Assembly: GCA_012797715.1 (NCBI GenBank)
Contig: JAAZOO010000268.1
Location: 1-9,745, forward strand
Reading direction: 5' to 3'
DNA: 9,745 bases
Source of the DNA: Geobacteraceae bacterium
Lineage (GTDB): Bacteria > Desulfobacterota > Desulfuromonadia > Geobacterales > Geobacteraceae
This document shows positions 1 to 6,936 of this stretch, in pieces. The notes under the pieces are model-generated. The model was not told the origin of the DNA. It did not search any database and saw nothing but the letters and a program-made list of their open reading frames with translations. The translations under genes and the position numbers were made by a program. Each line of letters starts with the position of its first letter. Positions within the stretch are counted from its first letter, which is position 1.

Positions 1-284
1 AAATCGGAGAGGGCCACCATTACGTTCACGCCCACCACTCCATCAGGAGCAATGGCGTACGCCTTGCGCAACTCCTCCTTCATGGCTTCCGGTTCGGCCT
101 GAAAGTAGTTTTTCCCCGTAAAGAACCGGCTGTTCATGGCAATCCCCGCGGCAGCGACAATGCCGATGCCGCCGCAGCGCGCCACGTGCCCCGCCAGTGA
201 ACCGCCGGAAATCCTCACGCCCATCCCCCCCTGGACCAGCGGATATCTGACGTCATATTCTCCGATGCGAAAGCCCTGATTCAT
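1..284 (-). CDS. Nitronate monooxygenase / 2-nitropropane dioxygenase-like protein, N-terminal part only
   Basis: The visible 94 residues begin MNQGFRIGEYDVRYPLVQGG and continue MGVRISGG, then a GGIGIVAAAG segment at about residues 48-57. This is the N-terminal FMN-binding pattern of the nitronate monooxygenase (2-nitropropane dioxygenase) TIM-barrel family, whose members oxidise alkyl nitronates or act as FMN-dependent enoyl reductases. The residues VGVNVMVAL near the window edge fit the next barrel strand. The gene reads leftward and is cut by the window edge, so the catalytic half, including any active-site His, is not visible and the exact substrate cannot be assigned. The ATG at 284 is preceded on its strand by AGGGGG about 7 nt away, which supports this start. 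Related FabK-type or IMPDH-like barrels are less likely. The family call is fairly secure; the function is not. Confidence 0.85.
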   Translation of the reverse strand, partial: MNQGFRIGEYDVRYPLVQGGMGVRISGGSLAGHVARCGGIGIVAAAGIAMNSRFFTGKNYFQAEPEAMKEELRKAYAIAPDGVVGVNVMVALSD

Positions 285-461
285 GATGCGTCCCCCTGGA
301 AACCGTAAACGTTCTTTTTTCATGAATGCAGCATACTGGAAAAAGGGGACGGGTTGTGTAATAGTACTGTAAAAAATCCGGCCTCCGAACCGTTCCTGCG
401 CCGTCGGCCCGAACCGTGCCGCGTCGAAACGGTTCTTTTCACGGCAGGGTGAGGAATTGCC
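285..461. promoter_or_regulatory. Divergent intergenic region with GAACCGT repeats
   Basis: This 177-bp gap lies between a leftward flavoprotein gene and the rightward kinase/regulator operon, so promoters for both should be here. It contains an AT-rich patch around 354-376. A perfect 9-bp direct repeat, CCGAACCGT, occurs at 385-393 and 409-417. GAACCGTT at 387-394 has an inverted copy, AACGGTTC, at 428-435. I could not identify a convincing -35/-10 or -24/-12 pair on either strand. The repeats may be regulator-binding sites, for example for the downstream response regulator, but that is inference. Confidence 0.4.
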
Positions 462-1406
462 ATGAAATGGGTGAAGAGAATCTTCCATCCCTTTATCGCA
501 TTTATCGGGATACAGCTCATATGGGGCATTCTCGTATTTTTCTGGATCTACTGGTTCATGGACAGGAACCGGGAAATCCGGGACCTGGCGCAACGCTACC
601 GGCCGGAGATGGTCCGGGAAGGATTCAACTGGCCAGTGCTGCTGGGGGGGCTTGCGCTCCTGCTCATCGTTCTCGCCGGTGTCTACGTAATCTTCCTCTA
701 CTGGAAACGCCAGTCGGACCAGTACCGGCAGCAGAAGGACATCATCTCGCAGGTGACACATGAACTGAAATCGCCGCTGGCTTCCATCCAGCTTCACCTG
801 GAAACCATCCGCCTTCGCCCCCTCCCCCCGGAAAAGACTGCGCAGTTTCTCGACACCATGCTGGCCGACGTGGACCGCCTGAACATCCTCATCAGCAACC
901 TCCTCATGGCGGCAAAGTTCGAGCACCGGCGACGCTCGTCCCAGCGGCGGGTCATGGACTTCTCCGCCTTTGTCGCCGCTTTCCTGGAGCGCAAGAGGTC
1001 GAGGCTTCCCGAAGGGGGAAGCATCTCGTGGGAACTGGAGGAAAATATCCATGTCGCCTTCAATCCGGATGAAATGGAAACAGCACTCCGGAACCTCTTT
1101 GAAAACGCCGTCCTTTACAGCCCTTCTTCTCCCGAGATCCACGTTACCCTTACGGCACGGGGAAGGAAGTGCCTCCTGACATTCGAGGACAAGGGAAAAG
1201 GGATCGACCGGAAAAACCTGCGCAAGGTGTTCCGCATGTTCTACCGGGTTAGAAGCCACGGCGAGAGCATTCGGGGGACAGGGCTCGGCCTCTATATCGT
1301 GAAGTCAATCGTCACGTCCCATGGCGGAGCGATCCGGGTAACGAGCGAGGGAGTCGGCTCAGGATCGTGCTTTCACATCACCCTACCTCGCGTGGAGCGA
1401 TCATGA
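462..1406 (+). CDS. Membrane sensor histidine kinase (two-component system)
   Basis: This 314-residue protein has two predicted membrane segments, at about residues 10-32 and 59-80. They are separated by a polar extracytoplasmic loop of only about 26 residues. A short linker leads into the HisKA dimerisation helix with the phospho-acceptor H-box HELKSPL (His100). The catalytic ATPase domain follows, with an N-box around N211-N215 (LRNLFENA), the G1 box DKGKGI at 243-248, an F-box near FRMFYRV, and the G2 box GTGLGL at 272-277. All residues needed for autophosphorylation appear present. There is no recognisable HAMP or PAS domain and no large periplasmic sensor, so the signal may be sensed in or near the membrane. 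GAGGAA sits about 5 nt before the ATG. The stop codon overlaps the start of the response regulator gene (ATGA), so the two are almost certainly partners. The signal and target genes are unknown. Confidence 0.93.
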   Translation: MKWVKRIFHPFIAFIGIQLIWGILVFFWIYWFMDRNREIRDLAQRYRPEMVREGFNWPVLLGGLALLLIVLAGVYVIFLYWKRQSDQYRQQKDIISQVTHELKSPLASIQLHLETIRLRPLPPEKTAQFLDTMLADVDRLNILISNLLMAAKFEHRRRSSQRRVMDFSAFVAAFLERKRSRLPEGGSISWELEENIHVAFNPDEMETALRNLFENAVLYSPSSPEIHVTLTARGRKCLLTFEDKGKGIDRKNLRKVFRMFYRVRSHGESIRGTGLGLYIVKSIVTSHGGAIRVTSEGVGSGSCFHITLPRVERS

Positions 1407-2125
1407 AAGAAGAAAAACCCCATATCCTGCTGGTGGAGGACGAAACCCACCTGGCCCGCGGCATCTGCTTCAACCTGGAGCAGGAGGGATACCGGGTGAG
1501 CCACCTGGAAAGCGGTGAAGAGGCCCTGCAGAGACTCGGCTACGACCGTTTTTCCCTTATCATCCTCGACATCATGCTTCCGGGAATGGACGGTTTCAGC
1601 GTGTGCAAAGAAATCAGGAAGATTGACCCGCGAGTCCCCATCCTGATCCTGTCCGCGCGCTCCCACGAGGGAGACCGCATAACCGGCCTGGCCGCGGGGG
1701 CCGACGACTACCTGATGAAACCTTTCAACCTGAGCGAATTTCTGTTGCGTGTCAAGGGGATGCTGCGCCGTTCTTCCTGGTACCGTCCGGAGCCGGTGGA
1801 GGAAGGGTACCGTTTCGGCGACAATGAAGTGTTCCTCCTTTCCTACCATGCCAAGACCGCACAGGGAGAGATCGATCTGACCGAGCTGGAAGTGAAGATG
1901 CTCGCCTTTTTCTTTGCCAATGAAGGGAGGGCCGTCGCCCGATCGACGCTACTGGAATCGATCTGGGGATATGCGGCCGACACCGAGACTCGAACCCTGG
2001 ACAATTTCATCGTCCGGCTGAGAAGGTACTTCGAACGGGACCCGTCCCACCCGGTCCATTTTCAGACCGTACGCGGAATCGGGTATCGCTTCAGCAGGGG
2101 GCAGAGGGACGAGAGGGAGGCGTGA
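1403..2125 (+). CDS. OmpR/PhoB-family response regulator
   Basis: The 240-residue product has a receiver domain with acidic pocket E12/D13, phospho-acceptor D56 (LIILDIMLPGMDG), switch residue S84 (ILSARS) and K106 (DDYLMKPFN). A C-terminal winged-helix DNA-binding domain follows, ending with the recognition and wing segments LDNFIVRLRRYFE and FQTVRGIGYRF. It should bind DNA when phosphorylated by the kinase encoded just upstream. I chose the ATG at 1403, which overlaps the kinase stop as ATGA and has GGAG about 6 nt upstream. A longer in-frame start at 1367 would lie inside the kinase gene and add 12 residues of no family similarity. The last 35 bp overlap convergently with the end of the leftward DNA glycosylase gene. 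The regulon cannot be read from this window. Confidence 0.95.
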   Translation: MKEEKPHILLVEDETHLARGICFNLEQEGYRVSHLESGEEALQRLGYDRFSLIILDIMLPGMDGFSVCKEIRKIDPRVPILILSARSHEGDRITGLAAGADDYLMKPFNLSEFLLRVKGMLRRSSWYRPEPVEEGYRFGDNEVFLLSYHAKTAQGEIDLTELEVKMLAFFFANEGRAVARSTLLESIWGYAADTETRTLDNFIVRLRRYFERDPSHPVHFQTVRGIGYRFSRGQRDEREA

Positions 2126-2777
2126 GAGCGGAGAGAGACACGCACCGGGACCGGAGGGGGCACGTTTCGCACCGGGGCCGTTTCCTGCACCGCTCCTTGC
2201 AGTGCTCGACGATCAGGGCGTGATACTCGTTAAAGAGTTCCGTGTCGGGAGGCAGGTTTTCCATGAAGAGGGAGCGCACTTCCTCGTAGACGGCGTCCCT
2301 GGAGATGAGGCCGAGTCGCGAGAACAGGCGTTTCGTGTAGGCGTCCACCACGAACGAAGGTTTGTGGCCTGCATAGAGGAGGATTGAGTCGCACGTCTCC
2401 GGTCCGATTCCCCTCACCTTCAGCAGTTCACTCCTCAAAACCCGCCACTCCACGCCGAACATCCGCTCCAGGCTCCCTCCGTACTCCTCGAACAGCCAGC
2501 CGATAAATTCCTTCAGCCGTCCGCTCTTCACATTGAAATACCCGGCGGGACGGATAATATCCGCCAACCGTTCCAGGGAAATGTCCCGCAGTCCATCTGG
2601 AGACAGAATTCCCTCCCCTTTCAAATTGGCGATTGCCTTTTCCACGTTTCCCCAGTTGGTGTTCTGGGTAAGAATGGCCCCGACGCAGACCTCGAAGGGG
2701 GTATCGGCAGGCCACCAGTACCGGCGACCGTGCACGTCAAGCAGGATGTGGAATACTTCCAGGAGCGCGTTTTTCAT
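2091..2777 (-). CDS. Endonuclease III / MagIII-like HhH-GPD DNA glycosylase with [4Fe-4S] motif
   Basis: The 228-residue protein belongs to the HhH-GPD base-excision repair superfamily. It shows an early helix with AILTQNTNWGNV (residues 34-45) and a helix-hairpin-helix LLKVRGIGPETCDSILLYA (118-136). The conserved catalytic aspartate is D145 (FVVDAYTKR). A C-terminal Cys cluster C197-x5-C203-x2-C206-x5-C212 should bind [4Fe-4S]. Where Nth has the bifunctional lyase lysine (GVGxKTA), this protein has Glu127 (GIGPET). That resembles the MagIII-type monofunctional 3-methyladenine glycosylases more than true endonuclease III, so alkylated-base removal is the likelier role (inference). The ATG at 2777 is preferred: GGAAGG lies about 9 nt upstream and only 4 bp separate it from the upstream gene's stop. 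The alternative ATG at 2816 would overlap that gene by 35 bp. The stop lies inside the convergent response-regulator gene. Confidence 0.9.
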   Translation of the reverse strand: MKNALLEVFHILLDVHGRRYWWPADTPFEVCVGAILTQNTNWGNVEKAIANLKGEGILSPDGLRDISLERLADIIRPAGYFNVKSGRLKEFIGWLFEEYGGSLERMFGVEWRVLRSELLKVRGIGPETCDSILLYAGHKPSFVVDAYTKRLFSRLGLISRDAVYEEVRSLFMENLPPDTELFNEYHALIVEHCKERCRKRPRCETCPLRSRCVSLSALTPPSRPSAPC

Positions 2778-2781
2778 GCTG

Positions 2782-3408
2782 TCATACCTTCCCGTCCCCG
2801 ACGGCGTCCCCTGCAATCAGCTTTCTGAGCCGCGCCGCGTCGGCCCGCTCCATGGGACGGCCGGTGATGCTGCTCTTGGGCTTCCGATGCCGCTCTTCGG
2901 GCGCGTACACCGTGCAGTCGATGACGATGCCCCCATCTTCCAGAAATATGTGGAAATAGTCCTGGAACTGGCTGCCGTACCGGATGGTGACCGTTTCCGG
3001 CTCAAACGGAATGCCCCGCTCATCAAGGAAGCGCTCCACCTCCTCCGGCGATTCGGAGAACAGGTGGAGATCGATATCGCTCTGCGCCCGCACGCTACCG
3101 GTCAGGACCGATCCGACCAAAAGGGGGCGGAACGGCTCGAAAAGCTCCAGCCAGGAAAGGGCCAGAAGCCGCATCCGCAGCAGACGATCGGGCCGGGTCT
3201 CCCCCTCGTGCATCCGGACCAGGCGGTCCAGCTCCTCGTGAATCTCGGCATTGGAGGGGAGGTGGGAGCCGAGGGAGAGGGCCTTCTCCGTCCCGAAGGC
3301 CTTGGCCGCCTTCCTTTTCGCGTCACGGTACTCCTTCACCCCTTCCTCATACATGATGCGCGCTGCCTCTCGGGCGATCTCCACGCGTAGCCTGTCGCAG
3401 CCTTTCAT
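2782..3408 (-). CDS. Nucleotidyltransferase-fold domain protein, function unknown
   Basis: This 208-residue protein has an N-terminal helical region of about 90 residues, with charged segments such as REAARIMYEEGVKEYRDAKR. A compact nucleotidyltransferase fold follows. Its signature hG-S-x10-D-h-D-h is visible as LVGS (residues 97-100), then SDIDL with D111 and D113. A probable third metal-binding acid is D164 in the strand IVIDCTVY. These residues suggest an active Pol-beta-like NMP transferase, but no substrate (RNA, protein, antibiotic) is indicated. The ATG at 3408 has GGGGGTGA about 5 nt upstream. A longer in-frame start at 3540 adds 44 residues that do not look like the family. The gene ends 4 bp before the DNA glycosylase start, so the two are probably co-translated. 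I do not recognise a named gene. Confidence 0.82.
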   Translation of the reverse strand: MKGCDRLRVEIAREAARIMYEEGVKEYRDAKRKAAKAFGTEKALSLGSHLPSNAEIHEELDRLVRMHEGETRPDRLLRMRLLALSWLELFEPFRPLLVGSVLTGSVRAQSDIDLHLFSESPEEVERFLDERGIPFEPETVTIRYGSQFQDYFHIFLEDGGIVIDCTVYAPEERHRKPKSSITGRPMERADAARLRKLIAGDAVGDGKV

Positions 3409-3590
3409 GAAATTCACCCCCAAGGAGACGTGCTCAGGGCGCGCGTTCCGTTCCGGTATGCGCCGAAGACCTAACGGCCGGTATCCGAATCGATACGCCG
3501 GCACAAGAAAGAACGTCGAGCCCGGGGCACTCGGGATCACCCCGCATCGGCAGATGCGAGCTGTACCCCTTCAACCTGTCACGATCAAGA
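3409..3590 (-). promoter_or_regulatory. Intergenic leader upstream of the nucleotidyltransferase gene
   Basis: About 180 bp separates the metK terminator from the nucleotidyltransferase start, and a promoter for the two-gene unit is expected here. I found two modest hairpins. One is CGCATC/GATGCG at 3543-3558 with a 4-nt loop. The other is an imperfect stem at 3477-3502 (GCCGGTATC against GATAC plus CGGC, with a 2-nt bulge). No promoter hexamers stand out and no protein-coding signal is convincing. Confidence 0.3.
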
Positions 3591-3616
3591 AAGCCGGATG
3601 GTTCCCCATCCGGCTT
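3591..3616 (-). terminator. Intrinsic terminator downstream of metK
   Basis: A perfect inverted repeat, AAGCCGGATGG / CCATCCGGCTT, gives an 11-bp GC-rich stem (3591-3601 with 3606-3616) and a 4-nt loop. It lies 26 bp beyond the metK stop. On the minus strand the stem is followed by TTTCTTG, a short interrupted U-tract. Position and strength fit a rho-independent terminator for metK that also insulates the nucleotidyltransferase/glycosylase pair. Confidence 0.82.
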
Positions 3617-3642
3617 CGTAGGACAAAACCGCTCCTCCCTCC

Positions 3643-4812
3643 TTACAACCCCGCCTTGCTCCGCAGGATTTCCGCCTTGTCGGTTCTTTCCCAGGTAAAC
3701 TCGGGCAGTTCACGGCCGAAGTGGCCGTAGGCAGCAGTCATCTTGTAGATGGGACGGAGAAGGTCGAGCTGCTCGATAATGGCACGGGGACGAAGGTCGA
3801 AGGTCTCGCGGACAATTTTTGCAATGGCTTCGGAAGGAATCTTCCCGGTCCGGAAGGTGTTGATCATGACGGAAACCGGCTCGGCAACGCCGATGGCATA
3901 CGCCACCTGGACCTCGCACTTTTCGCACAGACCGGCGGCGACCAGGTTCTTCGCCACGTAGCGACCCATGTAGGAGGCGGAGCGGTCCACCTTGGAGGGG
4001 TCCTTGCCGGAGAAGGCGCCGCCGCCATGGGATCCCTGGCCGCCGTAAGTATCAACGATAATCTTCCGTCCGGTGAGGCCGCAGTCGCCCATGGGACCGC
4101 CGATGACGAAACGGCCGGTCGGGTTGATGAAAAAGCGGGTTTCGCCGTTCATCAGGTCGGAGGGGATAACCTTTTTCACCACCTCTTCGATGATTCCCTC
4201 CCGAATCTTCTCATAGGTGACATCGGGAGTGTGCTGGGAAGAAACGACCACGGTGTCGACGCACACCGGCCGATCATCGATGTAGCGAATGGAAACCTGG
4301 GACTTGGAGTCGGGGCGGAGAAATTCCAGAGTTCCCGCCTTCCGCACTTCGGCCAGCTTTTTGGTAAGCTTGTGCGCCATCATGATGGGCATGGGCATCA
4401 GTTCCGGTGTGTCGTTGCATGCGTATCCGAACATGAGACCCTGATCACCCGCACCCTGGTCCTTGAACAGACCCTGGCCTTCGGTGACTCCCTGGGAAAT
4501 GTCGGGTGACTGCTTGTCGATGGAAGTAAGCACGGCGCAGGTTTCCCAGTCGAAACCCATGGCCGAATCATTGTATCCGATCTCCCGAATCGTCTCGCGG
4601 GCAATCTTGGGGTAATCCACTACCGAGCTGGTGGTGATTTCTCCCGCGATAAAAACCATTCCGGTCGTCACCAGAGTTTCACACGCGACCCTGGCCCGCG
4701 GGTCCTGGGCAAGGATACCATCGAGAACCGCATCGGAAATCTGATCCGCAATCTTGTCGGGATGACCTTCAGACACCGATTCGGAGGTAAAAATAAAATC
4801 TGTCATGCTCAT
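3643..4812 (-). CDS. metK: S-adenosylmethionine synthetase (methionine adenosyltransferase)
   Basis: MetK makes S-adenosylmethionine from methionine and ATP in the cytoplasm, releasing phosphate and pyrophosphate. The 389-residue product has the family length and all three hallmark regions. The N-terminal TSESVSEGHPDKIADQISD contains His17, Asp19 and Lys20. The ATP/methionine signature GAGDQGLMFGYA starts at residue 120. The P-loop-like GGGAFSGKDPSKVDRS spans about 263-278, with Lys270 and Asp271. The start is the ATG at 4812, with GGGAGGAG about 9 nt upstream; an ATG two codons further in is less well spaced. It has its own sigma-70-type promoter in the gap after ptsI and a hairpin terminator downstream, so it can be expressed separately from the PTS operon. 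The 5' leader is too short for a known SAM riboswitch. This assignment is secure. Confidence 0.98.
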   Translation of the reverse strand: MSMTDFIFTSESVSEGHPDKIADQISDAVLDGILAQDPRARVACETLVTTGMVFIAGEITTSSVVDYPKIARETIREIGYNDSAMGFDWETCAVLTSIDKQSPDISQGVTEGQGLFKDQGAGDQGLMFGYACNDTPELMPMPIMMAHKLTKKLAEVRKAGTLEFLRPDSKSQVSIRYIDDRPVCVDTVVVSSQHTPDVTYEKIREGIIEEVVKKVIPSDLMNGETRFFINPTGRFVIGGPMGDCGLTGRKIIVDTYGGQGSHGGGAFSGKDPSKVDRSASYMGRYVAKNLVAAGLCEKCEVQVAYAIGVAEPVSVMINTFRTGKIPSEAIAKIVRETFDLRPRAIIEQLDLLRPIYKMTAAYGHFGRELPEFTWERTDKAEILRSKAGL

Positions 4813-4872
4813 ATGCTGAAACTCCTCCCTGCGTATGGGGTTCGCTTCGTTGTATTGAAAACGAAACGGGAA

Positions 4873-4901
4873 ATCGTAAATAGTACCGGATTATTTGTCA
4901 A
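4873..4901 (-). promoter_or_regulatory. Sigma-70-type promoter of metK
   Basis: On the minus strand a perfect -35 hexamer TTGACA (4896-4901) is followed by exactly 17 bp (4879-4895) and the -10 hexamer TACGAT (4873-4878), four of six matches to TATAAT. It lies about 60 bp upstream of the metK start and downstream of the ptsI stop. This is the clearest promoter in the window. Confidence 0.8.
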
Positions 4902-4906
4902 GCCAT

Positions 4907-4922
4907 AAAAGCCTCTGCGAGG
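4907..4922 (-). terminator. Possible weak terminator after ptsI
   Basis: On the minus strand, CCTC-GCA-GAGG (4912-4922) forms a 4-bp stem just after the ptsI stop and is followed by CTTTTAT. The stem is short for an intrinsic terminator, so read-through into metK is plausible. Confidence 0.28.
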
Positions 4923-4925
4923 ATA

Positions 4926-6689
4926 TCAGTCGAAGCTTTCGGAAAAACGCGTGGCAATGCGGCTCTGCAGATAGGACTCAACCTCGTCGGCCGTGCAGAA
5001 GGAAAGGACTTTGGCTGCCAGGACCTCAGCCTCACTCTTGGAACAGCGTCGGAGAATCTTCTTTACCTTCGGGATGGATACCGCGTTCATGGAAAGCTCA
5101 TCGTACCCGAAGCCCAGCAGTATGGGCAGGTATGTCGGCTCCCCGGCCATCTCCCCGCACATGCAGACGGAAATTCCCGCTGCATGGGCTGCGTCGGCCA
5201 CCATCTTCAGGGACCTGAGAACCGCCGGATGGAGGGGCTCATAGAGGTGGGACAGGTGCTCGTTGGTCCGGTCGATGGCCAGTGAATACTGAATGAGGTC
5301 GTTGGTTCCGACGCTGAAGAAGTCAACCTCACGAGCCAGCAAATCTGCGATGATAACGGCGGATGGGGTCTCAATCATTATGCCGATCTCGATGTTCTCG
5401 TCAAAGGGAACGGAGGCACGGCGCAACTCTTCCTTCGCCTCTTCGAACAGGGACTTCGCGGCCCGTATTTCACCGACCCCCGAGATCATGGGAAAGAATA
5501 CCTTGACCTTTCCCTCCACACTGGCGCGGAGGATCGCCCGAAGCTGGGTCTTGAACAGGTCCGGACAGCGCAGGGACAAACGAATGGCCCGAAGACCCAT
5601 GGCAGGGTTCAGTTCGTCCTCCAGATTCAGGTCGGACACGAACTTGTCGCCGCCCACGTCAAGAGTGCGTATGGTGACGGGATACGGCGCCATCCGGCGA
5701 ATAACCTCCACGTACGCCCGGAACTGCTCCTCTTCGTCGGGAACCGCGGTTCGTCCGAGGAAAAGCATCTCGGTCCGGTAGAGGCCTATCCCCTCGCCGC
5801 CATGCTTTCGTATGGAAGGCACCTCTTCGAGAAATTCCACATTCCCCTTTAGAAGCACCCGGTGCCCGTCAGGGGTTTCGGACGGCAGATCCCTGAGCTT
5901 GAGGAGCTCCCGTTCCCGGTACTCATAGAACTGCTTATTGCGGAGATAGTCGCGGAAAGTCTCCGTATCCGGATTGAGGATAACGAGGCCCTTCGCTCCG
6001 TCAACGATGACGGGGTCGCCGTCGGACACCTCTCCCGTGATCCTCTCCAGGCCCACGACCGCCGGTATCTCCAGAGAGCGTGCGACAATGGCGGTATGGG
6101 ACGTCCTCCCCCCCAGGTCGGTGACGAACCCGATAACCTTTTCCTTGTCGATCTGGAGGATGTCGGCGGGAGAGAGGTCATGGGCGACAATGACAACCCG
6201 GCCTTCTGTTTCGGGAAGGAGTTCGTGACGCTTGCCGAGCATGTTGCGGAGAATTCTCTCCACGACGGTCTCCACATCGCTACTCCGTTCCCGGAGGTAT
6301 TCATCCTCTATGCCTTCAAAGAACTCCTTGAACTTCCTCAGGGTGCGCTTGAGAGCCGCCTCCGCGTTCACCTTTTCCCGCTCGATGCAGCCGATTGTCC
6401 CGGAAGTCAGCATGGCGTCTTCCAGAATCATCAGGTGCGTATCGATGACATACAGATGCTCCGCTCCTCTGGTGCGGGAGATCTGCTCCTTCAGGGCAAG
6501 AAGGTCTTCCTTCGTCCTCCGCAGGGCTTCATGGAACCGTCCGATCTCGGCCGGGATTTCGTCGTCGGACACGGAGGATTCCACGACGACCACCCGGCTT
6601 CTGTCGGCCACCCGGACCTCTCCGATAACGATTCCCGGCGAGGCCGCGATACCCTGAAAAATTCGCTGTTCACTCTTCTCCGAAACCAT
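4926..6689 (-). CDS. ptsI: PTS enzyme I (phosphoenolpyruvate-protein phosphotransferase)
   Basis: Enzyme I takes phosphate from PEP onto a histidine and passes it to HPr, the first step of the phosphotransferase chain in the cytoplasm. The 587-residue length is close to canonical EI (about 570-575). The swivelling phosphohistidine domain has the active site GGRTSHTAIVARS with His198. The PEP-binding barrel shows GIGLYRTEMLF (Arg305), RTLDVGGDK (341-349), VGTNDLIQYSLAIDR (460-474) and the acid/base Cys511 in CMCGEMAGE. There is no N-terminal GAF domain, so it is not the nitrogen-type PtsP even though an EIIA-Ntr-like gene is in the same cluster. The ATG at 6689 overlaps the end of ptsH by 20 bp and has no well-placed Shine-Dalgarno, so translation is probably coupled to ptsH. 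No truncation is seen. Confidence 0.97.
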   Translation of the reverse strand: MVSEKSEQRIFQGIAASPGIVIGEVRVADRSRVVVVESSVSDDEIPAEIGRFHEALRRTKEDLLALKEQISRTRGAEHLYVIDTHLMILEDAMLTSGTIGCIEREKVNAEAALKRTLRKFKEFFEGIEDEYLRERSSDVETVVERILRNMLGKRHELLPETEGRVVIVAHDLSPADILQIDKEKVIGFVTDLGGRTSHTAIVARSLEIPAVVGLERITGEVSDGDPVIVDGAKGLVILNPDTETFRDYLRNKQFYEYRERELLKLRDLPSETPDGHRVLLKGNVEFLEEVPSIRKHGGEGIGLYRTEMLFLGRTAVPDEEEQFRAYVEVIRRMAPYPVTIRTLDVGGDKFVSDLNLEDELNPAMGLRAIRLSLRCPDLFKTQLRAILRASVEGKVKVFFPMISGVGEIRAAKSLFEEAKEELRRASVPFDENIEIGIMIETPSAVIIADLLAREVDFFSVGTNDLIQYSLAIDRTNEHLSHLYEPLHPAVLRSLKMVADAAHAAGISVCMCGEMAGEPTYLPILLGFGYDELSMNAVSIPKVKKILRRCSKSEAEVLAAKVLSFCTADEVESYLQSRIATRFSESFD

Positions 6690-6936
6690 CCCTGATGAGT
6701 TCCCCGAGGACGGAAATCGCCTCTTTTTCGTCCTCTCCTTCCACCTTGACCCGAATGACGCTCCCCTTGGCGGCGGCCAGCATCATGATTCCCATGATAC
6801 TCTTTCCGTTCACCTCGATATCTTCGCGCTCAATCTTGATCTCCGACAAAAACCTGCTGGCGGTCTTCACCAGCAGGGCCGAGGCCCTTGCATGCAGTCC
6901 GAGTTTATTGGGTATGACGAATTCCTCAACGAGCAT
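6670..6936 (-). CDS. ptsH: HPr phosphocarrier protein
   Basis: HPr is the small carrier between enzyme I and EIIA domains. The 88-residue product has the active-site motif NKLGLHARAS with His15 and the regulatory-serine motif VNGKSIMGIMML with Ser46. Ser46 is the target of HPr kinase/phosphorylase, and hprK is encoded in the same cluster, so both kinds of phosphorylation are expected here. The real start is the ATG at 6936, with AGGA just upstream. A longer in-frame reading back to 7089 would run through the intergenic hairpin into the previous gene and is rejected. The gene overlaps ptsI by 20 bp. It is preceded by the only sizeable gap in the PTS operon. Confidence 0.97.
   Translation of the reverse strand: MLVEEFVIPNKLGLHARASALLVKTASRFLSEIKIEREDIEVNGKSIMGIMMLAAAKGSVIRVKVEGEDEKEAISVLGELIRDGFGEE

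Noticed and set aside
2533..3390. 285-codon rightward open frame across the glycosylase and nucleotidyltransferase genes
   Set aside because: It is antisense to two genes with clear domain motifs, shows no recognisable family features, and long antisense frames are common in GC-rich DNA.
3409..3540. N-terminal extension of the nucleotidyltransferase to an ATG at 3540
   Set aside because: The added 44 residues look like translated intergenic DNA, and the ATG at 3408 has a good Shine-Dalgarno.
3543..3558. CGCATC/GATGCG hairpin as a terminator
   Set aside because: The stem is only 6 bp, no U-tract follows on either strand, and a much better terminator lies about 35 bp away.
3721..4509. 262-codon rightward open frame opposite metK
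   Set aside because: It is a shadow of the metK codon pattern; the leftward frame carries all MetK signatures.
4813..4872. SAM riboswitch in the metK leader
   Set aside because: The leader between the promoter and the ATG is only about 60 nt and shows no aptamer-like nested pairing or terminator/antiterminator.
5862..6695. 277-codon rightward open frame opposite ptsI
   Set aside because: It is antisense to the enzyme I active-site domain, with no motifs or ribosome binding site of its own.
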